Source: Lactuca virosa (Eukaryota; Streptophyta; Magnoliopsida; Asterales; Asteraceae). Taken from it: a stretch of 64,000 nt of DNA. Below the pieces are notes generated by a model. The model made no database searches. It saw only the letters and a program-made list of their open reading frames with translations, and had not been told where the DNA came from. Location: NCBI GenBank assembly GCA_928212115.1, contig CAKMRJ010005412.1, forward strand, positions 259,402,240 through 259,466,239, read 5' to 3'. The stretch's first letter is position 1; each line of letters starts with the position of its first letter. This document shows positions 58,607-64,000 of this stretch, one piece after another. Position numbers and translations under genes: made by a program.

Positions 58607-59658
58607 CCGTTACCATATCTGGTGCTGCACGAGCCTGCTCGGCTGTCAGTTGGAATTTCTTGCTCCTCACAACAGGCGCCTCCGCTTTACCCTGTCAGCC
58701 ATCCGTAATTTGCAAAGTCACCAAAGCGGGTGCTACAACTGGTCCCCCTACTGCTAAACTCGGGCAATTAGTCTTCTTATGGCCCCTCTGATTGAAATGA
58801 AAGCAAATCATATCAGATACGTGGGTGGTGGTGGCAGTGCAATCCCTGCTGAAGTGTCCTGTATTGTCGCACTTAAGGCAACCAGAACCACCCACCCTGC
58901 ACGCCCCATCGTGCATCTTGTCGCACTTGCTGCAGCGGCCCCGAACCTGCTGCCCCCTCGACCTCAAGTCAAAAACCTTGGTCCTCTTGCCCGAACCCTC
59001 TGAACTCTGAACCTGATCCGACTCCCTCTTCCTCTTCAGCTCCAAGTCAATCTCTCTCTCTGGATCACGCTATCATGTGATCCAATGTCTTATAACTGGA
59101 TCTACTTACGAACTGTCAAATATCGCTCCTCAACATCTCATGATATCTCGCCTTCTTCTTCTCCTCGTCCGCCACATACTGTGGAACCAGTAGCGCCCTC
59201 TCTCGGAACATAGCAGTGATCTCTGCCACCGTCTCATTATTCTGGCGAAGATCCTGAAATTCTTTCACCAACTGCTAGACCTCAATCACCGACACAAACT
59301 CAGCCTGAAACCTCGTCATAAAATCCAGCCAAGTCATAGACTCAACCGCCTCACCTCCTAGGGCGTGTCCAACCTCCTCCCACCAGTCTCGAGTTCTGTC
59401 TTTCAGAAGACAGGATGCAAGTCGTACCTTCGCCTCCTCGGGACATAGGCTAGATCAGAAGGTGTTCTCGATGTCTGCCAACCAACGCCTGCTCGCAATC
59501 AGGTTCTTCTTCCCGAAGAACTCCAAGACTTCACATGCCCGGAACTCACAGAAGGTCAAAGTGCAAGTTCCCATCATCTCCACCATATCAGAGCGAAAAG
59601 CGCCCAAGCGCTCATCCAAAATATCCATGATACCCTCCTTGACCGTACCTAAGATCAC
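58607..59658 (-). pseudogene. gypsy-5 gag, 3' part
   Basis: FREFRACGAPEFF-like FCEFRACEVLEFF, then a frame-broken capsid, then at 58695-59045 KRKRESDQVQSSEGSGKR and zinc knuckles CLKCDNTGHFSRDC (intact) and CFHFNQRGHKKTNC (second Cys is Phe). Continues after the solo LTR in 62298-62453. Confidence 0.88.
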
Positions 59659-59663
59659 AAGAG

Positions 59664-62297
59664 TGTAACGCCCGCAGATCCGGGCTAGTCAATTTAGAGA
59701 CAATAAGCATCAAAAATGAGTTTTTGATGGAAGATTATTTAGAAGGATTAATCTTTTCCAAGTGTTAGTATATGTTACAAGGGTTCCGTATATATAAAGA
59801 ACGCCGAAATCCGAGTTATAACGAAGAAGTTATGACCTGTCGAAGTTTCGCAGCAAAACCGGCACGACACCGGGAAACGTAAAATAGTGAATTTACGATA
59901 GAGGAATTTTTGGCCTTAGTAATCTAAACTAAATTCGAAGAATATGTTAAACCAAGAGTGTCCATAAAAAGAACGCCCAAATCTGACTTCGTATGAGGAA
60001 GTTATGATTTTTCTAAGATTTGGCATAGCAGTGCACGACCCAAAACTCGAATTTTAGATCGAGCGGTTTTTGGCCTATGCGACCTAAATGAGAGTTGAAG
60101 ATCTCATTAATAGGAACTCAACGGTAAAAAGACAGACGAAAACGGAGTCCGTATGTAGAAGTTATGAATTTTACGCGGACATTTAACAATATAATCTCCT
60201 CGTACTGTTAAATTTAAGATCGGTCGAGAATTTGCCAACAGAGTCAAAATGAAAGTTGTAAATCTTATTTTTACCTACGCGTGGATATAAAGAACGTTGA
60301 AAACGGAGCTCGTATGCGAAAATTATGAATTTTTGAAAATCGGCTGATTTCCACCCTGTGTGCGATGCCACGTGTCAGCACCTGGCTCAGACTTGGAGCC
60401 CAAGCTCACTCACGACGTGAACATCAAGAAATTCATGATGTGAATCTTCCTCCAGCCCCTATAAATAAGAGGTGAATCCCTCTTCATTCCTCACACCTCC
60501 CATCACTTCCCTCTCTCTCTATAACCTCTCTCTAGCCCCGAAACCCCCCGAAAAGCCTAGGGAACCTCCCTAGCACGAGGCGGAAGCCCCGGAGTGCCCG
60601 ACGGCTTGGGAACGCTGCTCCAGTGGAGCCCGGTTTTGAGAAAACCCCATTGTAAGTGAGCTACACCTAACCTATCTTTAGTATAGTTTATGTTTTAATA
60701 TAGTAATGTTATTAGGACCTTATAATAAGTATTTGGGCTATTATTATGAGTTATATAAGTGTTGTTATAATGTCTTTTTAACCACTCGCGGTACGGGGAA
60801 TCTGGTTTGGAGGGCCGCTTGGGTTGCTGGATTCAGAAGTGTTATATGCCAAAATAATCCTGCCCTCCGGTGTTCCATGTATGGCCCCTGTCTGTACATA
60901 GTGGGTGAAGAGTATTATTTAACGCTTATATAATAGTAATAATAGTTAGACTATTAATTAGTCTCGGCGAATATTAGACTAAACTCTAGTGGTAATGATA
61001 CTAGGTTTCGTCGAAGGAAATCATATCGTTAAGAAGCGAAGCGCTGCTCGAATATCGAGTCGTCACTTTAACAAGTGAGTGCATAGTTACTTTCATCTTA
61101 CACATAGATATGAAGTATTTTAATATAAATTACGTGCTATGTGTGCATATTGTCTGAATACTTGTTGTCTATGCTGAATGAAAGATTTTATACATTTTTT
61201 AAATGATTTAAACTGTATATTTATGTTATATCTACAAAATATGTTGGGTAAAACATGGGTAGATAAAATATGAATTGAATGTTGAGATAAGAGGTGATAT
61301 AGACCATGAGATGAGGGTGAGAGGTGAACAATGAGAGAAGCCTTTTACCCAAGCGTGGCCCCGTCAGCTAGCAGAGTATGGATGACAACCACGAACTATT
61401 CTAGACAGTCCAGTAGAACACTAGCAGGCTCGCAACCTGTAGGTGTTGTGAACGATGTGTTCACCCGGTGTACTCTAAACCCGGGCGACTATGCAGACTT
61501 AGTGCCCGAATCTTGGCAATCATGCAGACTTGGTGCCTAAACCCTGGCGACTATGCGACTTAGTGCCTGTTGTGTAAACCCTGGCGACTATGCAGACTTA
61601 GTGCCTAAACCCTGGCGACTACGCGACTTAGTGCCTGTTGTGTAAACCCTGGCGACTATGCAGACTTAGTGCCTAAACCCTGGCGACTATGCGACTTAGT
61701 GCCTGTTGTGTAAACCCTGGCGACCATGCAGACTTGGTGCCTAAACCCTGGCAACTATGTGACTTAGTGCCTGTTGAGTAAACCTGACAACGATGGATTT
61801 CGTGCCGATTCCTTAGGATGATCCTTAGGAATGAATGAATGAGGAATAGCTAATTCTTAGGGTAGATCCTTAAGAGTAAATAAGATAATGGGGATGGGTA
61901 ATTGGGTTGATTGTTTGATGTTTAAACATAATAATTATATTATTGTGGGTTGAAAACCCTATGTGCTCACCAGGTTTCCCAACCTGACCCACTCCAGCTT
62001 ATTTGTATCACAGGTGTCGATATGAAGTTACATTACACTGAGAGATTAAGGAGATGTAAATCACTAGTGATAATGAATGTAAGTTCTGTTTATGCTTATG
62101 TTTCTGTATTGACAATGACATCCCAAATGTTTTAAAATGAATAAAAATACATTTCTTCGGAAATGCTTTGATAACGTATTTATCATGTTTTACTGGGAAC
62201 AGATTCCGCAACACTTTTACTTAAAATGTTACTCTGATTTTCAAACAAAGCATAAACAAAATCGATCTTTTTTGACCGCGAAAATGGGGATGTCACA
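59664..62297 (+). mobile_element. solo LTR inserted in gypsy-5 gag, TSD AAGAG
   Basis: 2634 bp, TGTAACGCCC...GGGATGTCACA, flanked by AAGAG at 59659-59663 and 62298-62302. No PBS, polypurine tract or second LTR. CATT/GTAAGT at 60652 and CACAG/GTGTC at 62013 are donor/acceptor-like. Contains the 68-bp higher-order array at 61480-61790. Family shared with the partial LTR at 50913-52413. Confidence 0.93.
61480..61795 (+). repeat. higher-order tandem array, 68-bp period
   Basis: Two alternating subunits, about 31 bp (CTGGCGACTATGCAGACTTA type) and about 37 bp (TGCGACTTAGTGCCTGTTGT type). TAAACCCTGG starts recur at 61538, 61606, 61674 and 61742, exactly 68 bp apart. Confidence 0.9.
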
Positions 62298-62453
62298 AAG
62301 AGTCTTCTCAAGAATACTGTATGTAATCTCTGATGAAATGAACTCTCGTATCTGATCATCCATATGTCCGACTCCATAGACCGAACCCGAACCATCATCG
62401 ACACCAACACCGGCACCCCCATCTGCACTAGAACCTCCTCGAGTGACCACCAT
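62298..62453 (-). pseudogene. gypsy-5 gag, 5' part
   Basis: MVVTRGGSSADGGAGVGVDD from 62453, then MDDQIREFISSEITYSILE, cut by the solo LTR after EKTL. The start was chosen because MVVT is conserved in gypsy-3. Confidence 0.88.
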
Positions 62454-63348
62454 ACTGAAAATAAACCATATAAACCATCATAACATACTCGAAGAATCCC
62501 ACACTCTACAAGCTTCCTCGTATCATCATGACGTTCCTTGACTCGAGTACGGATCCTCTGCTGTCAGTAGTACGGGCCCATACTACCTTCCACATCAATC
62601 CATACTTTCCTCAAGGATCGACCCGAGTCCTCCAAGTCACTCCCTTATCAATCCAAACAATCCTCAATAAGACCAGGTTCTCAGCACCGAATCACCACCT
62701 AGGTTTCCCTAAGGCAACCACCACACCACTCTCCGCCATCAGCTGTAGAAGAAACTCTCTCTAGCACCCTATAACTAGTTGATGAATACTATTACATATC
62801 ACCGACACCAGATAATTCTTCGAATGAAAGGTCTCACACTACAACGGTTGGACTCAGACAAGAGCTATGTAATAGTGTTAAAGTCTAACCTTCTAAAATT
62901 ATCTAGTCTCAACATATTCTCTTACTAGTTAGCTAATTTTAATGGGAACTCCTAAAAGTACAAAGCAATAAGCATTCAAAAATCGAGTAATCGGAATTAA
63001 AGCATAACCTAAACAAGCCATCCTATCACTGACTGATCAATATTAACATGCAAGACTACAAGCTCATACAATAGGCATATAAAGACATCTCTCCTAGCAT
63101 TCTATCATGCAATCATGAGCAGATCCATAGCCCTAATCTAGCATGTGATTTACAGATTCTCAATTCAAAGCATAATACAAAACATGTATGTGTATTTTGG
63201 GAAAACTTACTTGAGCTCGGGCGATTGCATGCATCACACACTTTTCTTTATTAGAAAACTCCTTTTATAAAACATTTCTTTTATGAAAAATTGCCAAACC
63301 CTCAGTTTGAGTTAATACATACATGAGAGTATGCATGAATCCCTCAAA
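62454..63348 (-). other. gypsy-5 untranslated leader
   Basis: Parallel to 23565-24480. No coding seen; TTTTCAG directly before the gag ATG. Confidence 0.7.
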
Positions 63349-63365
63349 CTAAGGTTCTAATACCA
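63349..63365 (-). other. gypsy-5 primer-binding site
   Basis: TGGTATTAGAACCTTAG on the minus strand, with two changes from the gypsy-2 and gypsy-3 form. Confidence 0.82.
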
Positions 63366-63368
63366 ACT

Positions 63369-64000
63369 CGTAACGTCCAAAAAATTTAAAACTAAAAATT
63401 TAGTTTACATAATTAAAATAAAACCATCAACAATCGTTTTCATAAAACCATAAGGAAAATCATAGTATGTCAATCAATCATCCTAATACATCAAAGTCAA
63501 ATATGGCGGAAATCGAAGTGTGTGCGATGCGATCATCCCGAGCTCTTCCCCTTCGATCCGGAAGTACCTGAAACATAAACTGAAAACCGTAAGCACACAG
63601 CTTAGTGAGTTCCCTAAAATACCTCATACCATACATAGCAAACATACAATGGGCCATGCCCGACAGCCATCGGGCCCCGCCCAGAACAAATATGTCTGTA
63701 TCTTGTGATGGGCCCCACCCATCACACCCATCAGGCCCCGTCTGGCACTGGGCCTTGCCTTGTATACATACCGTACATACACCATGCAGGGTCACACAAA
63801 CAACTAGCATACAGATAACCATAATCCATGGGTCAGAATTAGTGCCTTCGACCCGCTAAGCACTGGGAGGAAACTCACCTCAAACAGTCGAAAAATCAGA
63901 TAAATGCTTGTACTGCTGATCCGGGAAATCTCCGCACTAAATATCATCAAACAATACCCTAATTAATAATTAGGTCATAAACCATAATCGGGGTCCCAAC
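63369..64000 (-). repeat. gypsy-5 5' LTR, incomplete at window end
   Basis: Matches 53492-54130 of the 3' LTR with scattered differences; the terminal T has become C (CGTAAC). Intron-like segment 63568-63878. Confidence 0.9.

Larger units (their letters stand above)
53492..64000 (-). mobile_element. gypsy-5, nearly full-length chromovirus-type element
   Basis: Minus strand order from right: 5' LTR (63369 to beyond 64000), PBS, leader, gag (split by a solo LTR), intron-like segment, protease, RT, RNase H, integrase, chromodomain-like end, polypurine tract, 3' LTR (55207-53492). Closest relative in the window is gypsy-3. All domains are present, but with many stops and shifts. Confidence 0.93.

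Noticed and set aside
61480..61795. CRISPR array
   Set aside because: Units are contiguous without unique spacers and lie inside a plant LTR.
53492..64000. Integrated plant pararetrovirus
   Set aside because: LTRs, polypurine tract, integrase and chromodomain are present; no movement- or coat-protein motif was seen. This is a gypsy retrotransposon.

Overview
The window looks like a repeat-dense plant chromosome. The organism is probably a member of the Asteraceae and possibly lettuce (Lactuca); that is inferred from repeat style and not proven. It holds one convincing cellular gene and is otherwise mostly nested, broken retrotransposons. No bacterial, organellar, rRNA, tRNA or CRISPR features were seen.

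Layout. 1-2370: 3' end of a Ty3/gypsy chromovirus (gypsy-1, +) and the start of its 3' LTR. 2371-11896: a Ty1/copia element on the minus strand in a composite arrangement, with one full LTR-to-LTR copy plus a second, truncated LTR-leader-gag piece sharing the middle LTR. 11897-20815: a nearly full gypsy-2 (+), with a truncated 5' LTR, PBS, gag, protease, RT, RNase H, integrase, chromodomain and a complete 3' LTR. 20816-25886: two joined minus-strand gypsy fragments (gypsy-3), the second with PBS and partial 5' LTR. 25887-30290: 5'-truncated gypsy-4 (+) with a 3.2 kb 3' LTR. 30291-43745: AT-rich DNA with the JAZ/TIFY gene (31481-32304, minus), several Helitron-like elements in one orientation, exon-like captured gene pieces and a large foldback. 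43746-53491: solo and partial LTRs, one nested with a clear 5-bp target duplication, a palindromic rearrangement and a Stowaway-like MITE. 53492-64000: gypsy-5 (minus), whose 5' LTR runs off the window and whose gag is split by a 2.6 kb solo LTR with a perfect 5-bp target duplication.

How the parts relate. Gypsy-1, -2, -3 and -5 are close relatives sharing domain order, chromodomain end, TGTAAC LTR start and Met-tRNA-type PBS. Three retain a 68-70 bp GT-AG, intron-like segment at the same phase between gag and protease. Their LTRs share a promoter module (an inverted telobox next to a TATTTAAA box) and a splice-site-like pair flanking a tandem array whose unit differs between families. None of the retroelement reading frames is intact.

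The JAZ repressor gene has intact TIFY, Jas and EAR-like motifs and a G-box upstream, which fits jasmonate feedback control.
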